A stretch of DNA of 31,086 bases from a virus, in the IMG/VR virus record IMGVR_UViG_3300040751_001100, positions 1 through 31,086 of that record; one strand, given 5' to 3'. Shown here piece by piece: positions 23,505-30,588 of this stretch. The translations under genes were made by a program, and so were the position numbers. How positions within the stretch are numbered: the first letter of the stretch is position 1; every line of letters starts with the position of its first letter. The notes under the pieces were generated by a model that had not been told where the DNA came from, did no database searches, and saw only the letters and a program-made list of their open reading frames with translations.

Positions 23505-24943
23505 CGTTTCCATGTTACCTTTGGATCTTTGCGCATAGTAGGTTTCTTGTTTGTAAATTCTACCACCTTTCGGTAACTACTGACAAATAAAGATTTTATC
23601 TTTTTAAAGATAGCAAGAACAAATCGTTTATAAAATAATTTGAGTTTATCTTTAATTCTCCCAAGAATTCCTTCATTGAGAACGTCAGCAGAGAACGGAT
23701 CGACACCATCTTCTGCAAATTCTTTTAGGGTGTCGTCGAACGATTCACGCATCAGTTCCTTTGGAATTTTAGGTTTCTTAGGAACCGTTACTCGCAAATT
23801 GGTATATGGTTTAGAACCACCCCCACCAGTCTTAAAATTGATCTGAAATTCTACTTGTCTCGCAACTTCAGTAACAAGTTTATCATCAATAATTTTATAT
23901 GATGCTTTGCCAGTGATATCGTCGAATACCATAATATGAGTTGCTTTTGCAATTGCATCGGCAAACTTATTGTTTCCAGTCATCGCTTCAAGAACGATTG
24001 CCTTTCTTGCTTCCAATGAAGAAAATATATTTCGGATTGCATCTTGCATTGCGGTATGCTCTTGCAAAATTTTCGAAACTTGAGTGTGTACTTCTGACTC
24101 GACACCTGCTTTGATTTCACGTTTATAGTCAGTAACATTCTTTCCTTTCTCGACTGGAAGTTTAGTAAACTTATTTGCAACATCTTCTGTCAATTGATTG
24201 AATGCGGAATCAAACTCTTTTGTTTTGATCTTGCTTGGAATTTGTTTGTATGCAAACTCTAGTGTTGCAAGTGCTTCGGCAACACCACCAGACATCAATT
24301 GTGAACCACCTTCTTTCTTCAGAGAAATCTTTTGATTACCAATATACATATCAGTCTTTGGTGTTTTTGTTGGTGTAGGTGCACTAGAACCAGTTGCGTC
24401 TAAGAAGTATTGATCCCATTCTTTTGTCAGAGATACATTATCAGAACCAAAGTGTTTCATCACACCTTTAGGATTTTTACCAAATGCATCTTCAACTAGT
24501 TTATGACCAGTATCCATTACACCATCATAAATGCTTTTCCAACTTGCTTCTGCGAGTTGAAGTGCTTCATCCTTGCCAACTTTCTGTGATGCCATATTGT
24601 ACGCAACACAAATCACAACTTCCCAATCTGCACCCTTTAATGTTCCACCACTGGAATTGACAGAACCTTGTCCTTGATCTAAAACTTTTTTCGATACCTT
24701 GACACCGTTTTTAGTTTTCCATGAATCGAGATCATACGAACGGTCTCTAACTTTGATGGAGTTAGGTTTCTTACCAGTGTCTACTGCGAATGGGATATCT
24801 ATAGACTTCTTTAACTCACGAAACAATGACTTCAACAAATCTTTATCTATAGGTGTGTCTAGACTGTCGATTTGCTTTTCGTCATCGATGCCTGTGGTGA
24901 ATCCCTCACTGAGGATCTTTGTGCTAAATTTTTCAAGTGGCAT
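23501..24943 (-). CDS. Conserved virion-type protein with capsid-targeting-like N-terminus
   Basis: 480 residues. N-terminus MPLEKFSTKILSEG has L11-x-E13-G14, and near the C-terminus VLNEG (421-425) repeats the pattern, both fitting T4 prohead-protease-type sites. Between lie a domain with WEVVICVAYNMASQ, a conserved-looking region DAFGKNPKGVMKHFGSDNV and a GGGGSKPYTNLRVTVP strand. The C-terminal 55 residues are strongly basic with amphipathic KLFYKRFVLAIFKKIKSLF. I do not recognise a function. AAGGA lies 6 bases before the ATG and a GATAAATA motif lies upstream. It is translationally coupled to the ligase-like gene, so the two may act together inside the capsid. Confidence 0.62.
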   Translation of the reverse strand: MPLEKFSTKILSEGFTTGIDDEKQIDSLDTPIDKDLLKSLFRELKKSIDIPFAVDTGKKPNSIKVRDRSYDLDSWKTKNGVKVSKKVLDQGQGSVNSSGGTLKGADWEVVICVAYNMASQKVGKDEALQLAEASWKSIYDGVMDTGHKLVEDAFGKNPKGVMKHFGSDNVSLTKEWDQYFLDATGSSAPTPTKTPKTDMYIGNQKISLKKEGGSQLMSGGVAEALATLEFAYKQIPSKIKTKEFDSAFNQLTEDVANKFTKLPVEKGKNVTDYKREIKAGVESEVHTQVSKILQEHTAMQDAIRNIFSSLEARKAIVLEAMTGNNKFADAIAKATHIMVFDDITGKASYKIIDDKLVTEVARQVEFQINFKTGGGGSKPYTNLRVTVPKKPKIPKELMRESFDDTLKEFAEDGVDPFSADVLNEGILGRIKDKLKLFYKRFVLAIFKKIKSLFVSSYRKVVEFTNKKPTMRKDPKVTWKR

Positions 24944-24965
24944 AGTGAGTCCTTATTTGTATCCA

Positions 24966-25145
24966 TTATTTATCTTTTCTAAAACCCATAAAGTTATTTG
25001 GGTCAACATGTTTTAGAACAGTTTCTTGGACTGCATTGACATATGCGTCATATAAAAGTGTATTGAACTCCACTTGCTTTTCTGAAGGAACAAAAAACTC
25101 TTTTGCTTCCTCGGGTGTCAGATCAAACTCAATCTTTATCTTCAT
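24966..25145 (-). CDS. Small conserved hypothetical protein (59 residues)
   Basis: 59 codons from ATG 25145 to TAA 24966. It begins MKIKIEFDLTPEEAKEFF, a start I associate with a short conserved protein in marine T4-like phages, and continues with a helix (LYDAYVNAVQETVLKHV) and a basic end. No membrane segment. It overlaps the upstream 28-residue gene by 17 bases, and its stop codon overlaps the GATAAATA late motif, so it is the last gene of the early/middle unit. Function unknown. Confidence 0.68.
   Translation of the reverse strand: MKIKIEFDLTPEEAKEFFVPSEKQVEFNTLLYDAYVNAVQETVLKHVDPNNFMGFRKDK
24967..24974 (-). promoter_or_regulatory. Late-promoter-like motif GATAAATA
   Basis: The minus strand reads GATAAATA, one base from the T4 late element, 24 bases before the ATG of the 480-residue gene and overlapping the stop of the 59-residue gene. 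It would start the unit 24943-22278. Confidence 0.5.
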
Positions 25146-25215
25146 CGTCTTCCCATCCTTTCACTAAAAACCAAAGTAGTCCTAGACACAATATTAATGC
25201 TGATACTATTTCCAT
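25129..25215 (-). CDS. Tiny single-pass membrane protein (28 residues)
   Basis: 28 codons from ATG 25215 to TGA 25129. The sequence is one hydrophobic segment (IVSALILCLGLLWFLV) followed by KGW and an acidic tail EDDEDKD. It overlaps the end of the 107-residue gene by 10 bases and the start of the 59-residue gene by 17 bases, the tight packing expected of real phage genes. The clean membrane/acidic layout and the packing argue it is translated. Function unknown; a membrane-active early peptide is one guess. Confidence 0.6.
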   Translation of the reverse strand: MEIVSALILCLGLLWFLVKGWEDDEDKD

Positions 25216-25529
25216 TTCTGAATACTCACTTTCTCATCATCACGGTCATCTCCGTTGAGAGGTTCGTAGTTCATTTCTTCTGCAATATGAACTTCACGTC
25301 CCCAACGATTCTTTTTTGTCTTGACTTTGAACCGTGCAGGTTGCCACCCCTCTGGAGGAGTCGGCAAGTTTTTATTATAGTTTTCATATGTTTTAGTGCC
25401 GGTAAACAGGCACCCCTTACGTTTACGTTTAGTTGCACGAATACACGAATGGACTTGTCGATTGAAGTACCTGTCGAATGCAGGTACTCCATTTAACGTG
25501 TAGTGAACTTCTACTACAAAGTCTGACAT
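25206..25529 (-). CDS. Hypothetical protein (107 residues)
   Basis: 107 residues, basic in the middle (ATKRKRKGC) and acidic near the end (NGDDRDDEK). It begins MSDFVVEVHYTLNGVPAFDRYFNRQVHS and has a PTPPEGWQPARFKVK segment. No signal, membrane segment or catalytic motif is visible. The ATG overlaps the stop of the 407-residue gene as TAATG, so the two are coupled. I do not recognise the family. Confidence 0.62.
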   Translation of the reverse strand: MSDFVVEVHYTLNGVPAFDRYFNRQVHSCIRATKRKRKGCLFTGTKTYENYNKNLPTPPEGWQPARFKVKTKKNRWGREVHIAEEMNYEPLNGDDRDDEKVSIQKWK

Positions 25530-26752
25530 TACAGATCCTTATTCAGAAAAGGAACTTCAGTTTTCTTTTGCGGATATCTTTTCGTAAACTCTGCCATAAA
25601 CTTCTCTGGAGGAACAATTGAACCAAACTCCCAAAGGTCTTCAAGTTCTTTTACTTGTTGGAAGAATCCCAAAAGTTTAAACTTTCCACTATCAACAGGG
25701 TTGCGGTATTTTTGTTGATCATATGCCTTCATTTCAAGATACTCATAGTAAAACTTATAGTAAGTCATGAAAAAGTCTTTTATTGGATTCTTTGGATCAG
25801 GTGCACCCATGTGCACAATCGTAGATACACCAACATCAGTCATATCAATCCCAGTATCTGGTTGAGCATTAAAAAGTCTCACGAGTAAGTTTTTCTCTGT
25901 AGTTTCTTGCTTTTCTACTGTTGAGGAACATGCGTGATATACGTGATTAGGTGTATCGATGTAACCTTTTAGACGAGCAAGTTCTAGAACATCAGCACCA
26001 GTGTTGACTGATATGACACTCTTCTTCCCTGTCTGTGATTCAACGACACCGTTGATATACTTACGAACCATCGCAGTATCAGGTTTGAACTTTCCTGCAG
26101 AAGCATATGAGATCTTGTCACCTAGCAAAAGCACAAAATCATTTACATCCTTTTTTGTTGGGTTCTTTGGAAGTTCTAGAGACCCGTCATCTAAAAGTTC
26201 ATCAATAACTTTCATGATATCTTGCCAAGATGCTTCACCCGCAGGGTTTTGAATGACATTTAATCGCAATCCAATTAGTGACAGATTCCCTCTAACATAC
26301 TTGTCGTTAAATTCATATACTGCGACGAGTCTGTTGGTTAAGTTTGTATACTTTGTCAGTATGTCATTTGTTGTATTGCCGTTAAATATTGAATAAGGAA
26401 TTGCCTTAGAATCTACAACAACTTGCAATGGTTTCTGACGCAAGTCATATCCATTATCGATAGAATCTTTAATATCGTTGTACCTTGAGTTTAAACCAAA
26501 ACGATACTTTTGACATCCTTTCTTCTTCATTTCCCACGCATCAGGAATTAAGTCTTTGTCCCAGAGTACGGTTTCTTTATAAGTTAATCCCATCTCTTCT
26601 AGAGCGTCGTAGAACTCTGGTTGGAAATATGGGTTGTGTGCTTGTGTGTGGAGGGTCAAATCCTCTTTTGTAAATTCTTTTCGTCCAGTATTCTTTCCGA
26701 CAGAAATAACAAAAGGGTTTTTCTTAGGTGATAATTTTAATATTGCTGACAT
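25529..26752 (-). CDS. Hypothetical protein with ParB/sulfiredoxin-like segment
   Basis: 407 residues. Residues about 88-150 read like a ParB/Srx fold: NSRYNDIKDSIDNGYD, KPLQVVVD, then IFNGNTTNDILTKY and RLVAVYEF, where NGNTT stands where ParB proteins have a G-x-x-R box. ParB-like folds include CTP-binding partition proteins, nucleases and kinases, so no activity is claimed. The C-terminal half contains SYASAGKFKPDTAMVRKYINGVVE and a helical end. ATG at 26752 has AGGA 9 bases upstream; an upstream non-ATG start at 26833 is less likely. It has its own promoter-like boxes and a hairpin-bearing leader. Confidence 0.55.
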   Translation of the reverse strand: MSAILKLSPKKNPFVISVGKNTGRKEFTKEDLTLHTQAHNPYFQPEFYDALEEMGLTYKETVLWDKDLIPDAWEMKKKGCQKYRFGLNSRYNDIKDSIDNGYDLRQKPLQVVVDSKAIPYSIFNGNTTNDILTKYTNLTNRLVAVYEFNDKYVRGNLSLIGLRLNVIQNPAGEASWQDIMKVIDELLDDGSLELPKNPTKKDVNDFVLLLGDKISYASAGKFKPDTAMVRKYINGVVESQTGKKSVISVNTGADVLELARLKGYIDTPNHVYHACSSTVEKQETTEKNLLVRLFNAQPDTGIDMTDVGVSTIVHMGAPDPKNPIKDFFMTYYKFYYEYLEMKAYDQQKYRNPVDSGKFKLLGFFQQVKELEDLWEFGSIVPPEKFMAEFTKRYPQKKTEVPFLNKDL

Positions 26753-26814
26753 AACATAATATCCTATGTTTAAGTTTAAATTTGTAGTGTGGATATCCCC
26801 ACATCTACTCTGTG

Positions 26815-26835
26815 AGTTGAGTAATTTCCTCAACT
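26815..26835. other. Inverted repeat in leader of the 407-residue gene
   Basis: AGTTGAG (26815-26821) and CTCAACT (26829-26835) form a perfect 7-bp stem with a 7-base loop. It lies in the predicted 5' leader of the 407-residue gene. On the minus strand it is not followed by a T run, so it is not a simple terminator. A weaker stem TGTGG/CCACA lies at 26788-26803. Either could affect mRNA stability or translation. Confidence 0.4.
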
Positions 26836-26844
26836 TCTTTTAAA

Positions 26845-26873
26845 AGTATCTCACATTTTTATATCTGTGTCAA
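26845..26873 (-). promoter_or_regulatory. Promoter with GTGAGATACT extended -10
   Basis: The minus strand has TTGACA (26873-26868), 17 bases, then GATACT (26850-26845) preceded by GTGA. Predicted +1 is near 26838, giving a leader of about 85 bases before the 407-residue gene. It overlaps the 3' end of the metallopeptidase gene. The same GTGMGATACT box recurs at 27444 and 30463. Confidence 0.55.
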
Positions 26874-27245
26874 AACTTTTGCGTATTTTTTTACAAGTAT
26901 TTTTTCCATTGAATACGCTTCTATTTCGTGAGGAGCATTTTCGTATTCCTCTTGACTACTATACCCTAACTTTTCATTGATGTCAAGTTCTCCGCGTGCG
27001 TACTGTTTTACGTGCGTCATCTCGTGCGCGATGGTACCAAGAAATTCGATGTCATCCAATTCTTCATTGATCTCAATGACAAACTCTCGTTTGCTGACTG
27101 CAAGACAGTAACCACATGCATCACTTTCCGTGATATCAACTGTAATATCTAGAGTTCTCATACGTGGCATTAATTCAGCAATACAGAAATGGACAATCTC
27201 CTCTGCCCAATCTCCCCGATCACCCCAAGCACTTACAATGTTCAT
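26859..27245 (-). CDS. Putative zinc metallopeptidase (HExxH)
   Basis: 128 residues. IAHEMTHVKQY (residues 72-82) is a classic HExxH zinc site with H74, E75 and H78, and EIEAYSME (107-114) supplies a likely third ligand, E109, as in SprT-like/phage metallopeptidase-domain proteins. An N-terminal part with CIAELMPRMR and DACGYCLAV precedes it. No signal peptide, so it would act in the cytoplasm, perhaps on DNA-bound or host proteins. Its ATG overlaps the stop of the 55-residue gene as TAATG. Length is short, close to a minimal minigluzincin. Confidence 0.72.
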   Translation of the reverse strand: MNIVSAWGDRGDWAEEIVHFCIAELMPRMRTLDITVDITESDACGYCLAVSKREFVIEINEELDDIEFLGTIAHEMTHVKQYARGELDINEKLGYSSQEEYENAPHEIEAYSMEKILVKKYAKVLTQI

Positions 27246-27412
27246 TACCGAACTACCTTTGCAACTGCAAACAACTCACCTTTTACATTGTCGCACAACC
27301 GTGCAATTCTAATACCTTTCATCATTGCTTCACGTTTGCATGTCGCAAAAACACGGAAGGTCTCGTGGAATATTGTGTCTTTGTTATTTACTGTCACATC
27401 GAATAAAGTCAT
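27245..27412 (-). CDS. Small hypothetical protein (55 residues)
   Basis: 55 residues from ATG 27412: MTLFDVTVNNKDTIFHETFRV followed by FATCKREAMMKGIRIARL and KGELFAVAKVV. It looks like a small beta-alpha-beta domain. GAGAAAG lies upstream of the ATG; an earlier GTG at 27439 is possible but lacks support. It is the first gene after the terminator at 27455-27480 and has a promoter-like GTGAGATACT box just upstream. Function unknown; it is coupled to the metallopeptidase. Confidence 0.62.
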   Translation of the reverse strand: MTLFDVTVNNKDTIFHETFRVFATCKREAMMKGIRIARLCDNVKGELFAVAKVVR

Positions 27413-27443
27413 AATTTCTTTCTCTCTCTCAATCAACACAGGT

Positions 27444-27473
27444 AGTATCTCACGAAAAAGGGGGTCATGTAAA
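27444..27473 (-). promoter_or_regulatory. Promoter with GTGAGATACT extended -10, nested in terminator
   Basis: The minus strand has TTTACA (27473-27468), 18 bases, then GATACT (27449-27444) preceded by GTGA. The -35 box lies inside the terminator hairpin at 27455-27480. It would restart transcription for the 55-residue and metallopeptidase genes. Confidence 0.45.
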
Positions 27474-27480
27474 CCCCCTT
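27455..27480 (-). terminator. Rho-independent terminator after the 34-residue gene
   Basis: AAGGGGGT (27458-27465) pairs with ACCCCCTT (27473-27480), an 8-bp GC-rich stem with a 7-base loop. On the minus strand the stem runs into TTTTT. It ends the uvsX-gp41 unit. The plus side also has a T run at about 27487-27493, so it may work both ways. Confidence 0.8.
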
Positions 27481-27505
27481 CCTCTGTTTTTTTCTCCGTT
27501 ACATA

Positions 27506-27610
27506 TCAAGTAGTTACAGACTTTTCCTCAAGTTGTTTCTCCAATTCTGCAACTCGACGTTGCAGTTTTCGAACCATTTCTCTTAGTGTGTAAAAGTCTC
27601 TATCTGACAT
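27506..27610 (-). CDS. Tiny coiled-coil protein (34 residues)
   Basis: 34 codons from ATG 27610 to TGA 27506. After MSDRDFYTLREMVRK it is a short charged coiled coil (LQRRVAELEKQLEEK). AAGGAG lies 9 bases before the ATG, a strong ribosome binding site that would be unexplained otherwise. It lies between the gp41 helicase gene and the terminator, so it is the last gene of that unit. Function unknown; it may be an interaction peptide or dimerisation element. Confidence 0.65.
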   Translation of the reverse strand: MSDRDFYTLREMVRKLQRRVAELEKQLEEKSVTT

Positions 27611-27623
27611 ATAGGCATACTCC

Positions 27624-29039
27624 TTATAGTTTTAATCCAGAGAAGTCCTTCCGACCAAGTTTTTTGGTTGCCCAGCCCATTTGGTCTTCTTCCTTCCACC
27701 TTTTTCCATAATCACCTTTATCGAACACAGGTCCGTCATCAATAACATCTTCTTGTGCGACCTGCTCACAATCAAATAATCTCATCTTAGCACGATCAAC
27801 CCCAATCACGAATCGTTTCGGGTTGATATCCGAATATCTATTTTTAAGTTGCTTGACCATAATTTGACCAAGATCCTCTAACTCCTCAGACGTGATGAGA
27901 GCGAACATTAGATCTGCGGTAGCTGGTAGACCGAACGACTCACTCGTGTCTTCTAGACCAACGTCAGAATTTGTATAACCGGAACGGGTTGTTTGAGTTG
28001 CTGATACAAGGGGAACGTTGAACTCAACTGCAAGTCCTCGTAGTTCTTCTGCGATTGCTTTCACCATAGTGTAACTATTAACTTGCGCACCTGAACGAAT
28101 TCTTGACGATGTACAAATATTCAGATAGTCAACATAAATGATATCTGGGACGAAAGACTTTTTGAGTCGGAGTTCGTTTAGCAAATGTCTGAAGTGTCCA
28201 GAACCTGCACTAGCAGTAGGATATTCTTTAACAATAAGTTTACCACTTGTCTTCCCCTTTATGCGTTCAATCTTCTTGTCGTACATATCTTTAGAGAGAA
28301 CCTCAAGGTCATCTAAAGTCACATTTAACAAGTTAGCATCAATTCTTTGTGCGATGCGACATTCTGACATCTCCATGGTAATATAAAGGACGTTAGATCC
28401 ATTCAATAGATTAGCAGATGCCATATGACACATCGCAAGGGATTTGCCGACACCAGTACCTGCGAGAATAATATTCAGAGACTTGTTTGGCAACCCACCC
28501 TTTGTAATTTTATTTAGGTATTCAAGGTCAAAGGGAATGCGTTCTTCTACCTTATGATAAAATTCATATCTAGATTCTGCATCTTCAATAAAATCGTGTC
28601 CGATGTTTGGGTCAAAGGATACACCTAATGCATCTGACAGTAATTTGGGGATTGCACCCTTGTCGTTCTTCTTATCATCACCATCGAGAATTGAGATCGA
28701 ATTCATGATAGCATTGTAGATAGCACGTTCTTGGCACCACTTTTCAACAGTATCAGTTAACCAGTGTGAATCTACTTCTTCGTTTTCAAATGACTGAATG
28801 AGTTTAGAGCACTGATCAAACTCTGAATCGGACATCTGCGCACTGTTGTCGACATGAATAGTCAGTGCTTCTTTTGTAGGTAGAGAGTTGTATTCCTCAA
28901 TAAAAAGTTTTGTTTGCTCATAGATTATTTTTTCAAGTCGGTCTTGAAAGTATTCTGATTGCAAATAGGGAAGAGTTTTTCTTGCAAACTCTTCATTGTG
29001 AATCAAGTTCCTCAGTATCAGTGTTTCCGTTTTCGGCAT
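27624..29039 (-). CDS. 41: Replicative DNA helicase, T4 gp41-like (DnaB family)
   Basis: 471 residues. The DnaB-type RecA core has Walker A AGTGVGKS at 193-200, YITMEMSE (219-226) and Walker B-like IIYVDYLNI (300-308), with ATQTTR carrying the sensor residues further on. The N-terminal 170 residues form the helical collar domain. As a hexamer it unwinds DNA ahead of the fork on the lagging strand and recruits the primase. The length is close to T4 gp41 (475). Its ATG lies 47 bases inside the upstream small gene. It lies between uvsX and a small coiled-coil gene, as in other T4-like replication clusters. Confidence 0.94.
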   Translation of the reverse strand: MPKTETLILRNLIHNEEFARKTLPYLQSEYFQDRLEKIIYEQTKLFIEEYNSLPTKEALTIHVDNSAQMSDSEFDQCSKLIQSFENEEVDSHWLTDTVEKWCQERAIYNAIMNSISILDGDDKKNDKGAIPKLLSDALGVSFDPNIGHDFIEDAESRYEFYHKVEERIPFDLEYLNKITKGGLPNKSLNIILAGTGVGKSLAMCHMASANLLNGSNVLYITMEMSECRIAQRIDANLLNVTLDDLEVLSKDMYDKKIERIKGKTSGKLIVKEYPTASAGSGHFRHLLNELRLKKSFVPDIIYVDYLNICTSSRIRSGAQVNSYTMVKAIAEELRGLAVEFNVPLVSATQTTRSGYTNSDVGLEDTSESFGLPATADLMFALITSEELEDLGQIMVKQLKNRYSDINPKRFVIGVDRAKMRLFDCEQVAQEDVIDDGPVFDKGDYGKRWKEEDQMGWATKKLGRKDFSGLKL

Positions 29040-29310
29040 TCTTCTCTTGCTCTTTCAAATAATCTTCTAGTAATTCCACTAAGATGTCTCCCATTATATC
29101 AGACATCTTATCATCAGTCAAATCCATACTATTTGGGTTTTCTAAATTGATTACATTGAAATCTAATATGACATCCTCACCCTCTTCTTTCAGAGATACT
29201 GTATCATATTGATAGATGACACCTTCATACTCACCCTCATCAATTCTGATAGACCAGTGCTTATCATGAAAGGATTTATTATGATCAACTAGTTGATACT
29301 TCCGGTTCAT
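28993..29310 (-). CDS. Small conserved hypothetical protein between uvsX and gp41
   Basis: 105 residues from ATG 29310. The core is KYQLVDHNKSFHDKHWSIRI and GVIYQYDTVSLKEEGEDVILDF-type beta structure, followed by an acidic helix (DKMSDIMGDILVELLEDYLKEQ) and an acidic tail. I recall this gene in the same position in other marine T4-like phages, function unknown. ATG 29310 is preferred because GAGG lies 9 bases upstream; an in-frame ATG at 29337 has no ribosome binding site. It overlaps the end of uvsX by 26 bases and the gp41 gene by 47. Confidence 0.68.
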   Translation of the reverse strand: MNRKYQLVDHNKSFHDKHWSIRIDEGEYEGVIYQYDTVSLKEEGEDVILDFNVINLENPNSMDLTDDKMSDIMGDILVELLEDYLKEQEKNAENGNTDTEELDSQ

Positions 29311-30328
29311 CTTCAACCACCTCTTCTTCTCGTCCATACATAAATTCTTTTTGTGATGCGACTTCTAGTTGTGCCATAATATCGTCTGTAAAGTAATCTT
29401 CTGGATTATCATTAATTGCCTTACCGAATACTTTACGACCATCTGGAAGTTCATATCGTGTTGCGACTTTCTTTATAATATTGTATCTCTCAGCAAGATC
29501 AAGAAGACCGTAGTAACGGTCAAGACCAGAATCATAAGATAACTTGGTTTCGACGACTTTGTTTTCTTTTGTGAATCGAGACTTATGCATCTTGACTTTA
29601 ATGATGTTACCAACAATGTCGGTTCCGTCTTTGTCTTTCTTTTTGGTAAGCATGCAGATAGAAGACGCTGCGTACTTGAGACCAGACCCACCAGAGATTT
29701 CTTTAGTTGGGACATATGCACCTACTACGTCATAGACGTGATTAGTTACAAGCAATGGCACATTTGCTTTTGCGAGTTTCAGAGAAAGAACTCGGAACGT
29801 ACCACGGAGTAACTGTGCCTTAGTCATGTCACGTGCGTTCTTACCAGAAGCAGTATCTTCTAGTTCTTTCTCACTTGATAACATGCCTAAAGAATCGAGC
29901 ACCATCATCATAGGAGGTTGCTCTTTACCTTCAATGTATTGATCGAGCATTCGCACTGCTTGAGTACGGAACTCTTCAATAGATTGTGGTTCGACGATTG
30001 CGACTCGTTTGGTATCGATACCTCGGTCACTCATCATCTTCTTAGTCACTGCCGCTTCGGTGTCAAAGTAAATGACACCCCCGTCTTCATTCTGTTCTAA
30101 GAATGTCTTAAGGACACCAAGAACAAAGAATGTCTTACCAGTCGCAGACTCACCTGCAAACGCAGTAATCTTATTATTAGGCACACCACCATAGAGTGAA
30201 CCAGATAACACTGCATTCATAATGTAAGAACCAGTATCAATACTTCCACTGTATTCCGAACTGTTACCACCTTCGTCAAGGATATTTGCATTGTCCATGC
30301 CCTTAACTAAATCACCTAAAAAATTCAC
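29285..30328 (-). CDS. uvsX: Recombinase UvsX (RecA family)
   Basis: 347 residues. Walker A is GESATGKT (59-66), followed by VIYFDTEAAV with a catalytic Glu, the Walker B-like MMMVLDSLGML, and an ISGGSGLKYAASS L2-like segment. It coats single-stranded DNA for strand exchange and recombination-dependent replication, central to T4-like phages. The C-terminal tail is acidic (EEEVVEDEPE), as in RecA/UvsX proteins, where it modulates DNA binding. The start is GTG at 30328, overlapping the upstream stop as GTGA with GAGGT 9 bases upstream. A promoter-like pair of boxes lies inside the previous gene. Confidence 0.95.
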   Translation of the reverse strand: MNFLGDLVKGMDNANILDEGGNSSEYSGSIDTGSYIMNAVLSGSLYGGVPNNKITAFAGESATGKTFFVLGVLKTFLEQNEDGGVIYFDTEAAVTKKMMSDRGIDTKRVAIVEPQSIEEFRTQAVRMLDQYIEGKEQPPMMMVLDSLGMLSSEKELEDTASGKNARDMTKAQLLRGTFRVLSLKLAKANVPLLVTNHVYDVVGAYVPTKEISGGSGLKYAASSICMLTKKKDKDGTDIVGNIIKVKMHKSRFTKENKVVETKLSYDSGLDRYYGLLDLAERYNIIKKVATRYELPDGRKVFGKAINDNPEDYFTDDIMAQLEVASQKEFMYGREEEVVEDEPEVSTS

Positions 30329-30588
30329 GATGTATATACCTCATCCATTTTATCACGAAATTGTTCTATTTTACGTAAACGATCTTTACCATTCCATCTA
30401 ATGTAATCTTTATCAGGATTTGCCGACAGATTATTCAGTAGTGGCAAAACCATGTTGTATAAAGTATCGCACTTTTTTTTGTATTTGTCAACCTCTGCTT
30501 CTGATGCAGATGCATACGTCTTGGCATCTTTTACGATGTCAAGTTCGTCTTCGTCGACCATACTGAACCCGAAATCAAAATCAGACAT
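30325..30588 (-). CDS. Small acidic/helical protein upstream of uvsX
   Basis: 87 residues from ATG 30588, with GGAG 6 bases upstream. Begins MSDFDFGFSMVDEDELD, a start I associate with a conserved gene before uvsX in cyanophage-type genomes; the rest is helical with a coiled-coil-like ASEAEVDKYKKKCDTLYNMV and KIEQFRDKMDEV. No enzyme motif. An in-frame TTG at 30600 is less likely. Its position suggests a recombination or replication accessory role, not shown. Confidence 0.7.
   Translation of the reverse strand: MSDFDFGFSMVDEDELDIVKDAKTYASASEAEVDKYKKKCDTLYNMVLPLLNNLSANPDKDYIRWNGKDRLRKIEQFRDKMDEVYTS
30463..30491 (-). promoter_or_regulatory. Promoter with GTGCGATACT extended -10 before uvsX
   Basis: The minus strand has TTGACA (30491-30486), 17 bases, then GATACT (30468-30463) preceded by GTGC. 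It lies inside the 87-residue gene and would give a leader of about 130 bases before uvsX. The spacer is A-rich. Confidence 0.5.

Noticed and set aside
26788-26803. TGTGG/CCACA hairpin as a terminator before the 407-residue gene
   Set aside because: Short stem and no T run on the minus strand; kept only as a possible leader structure.
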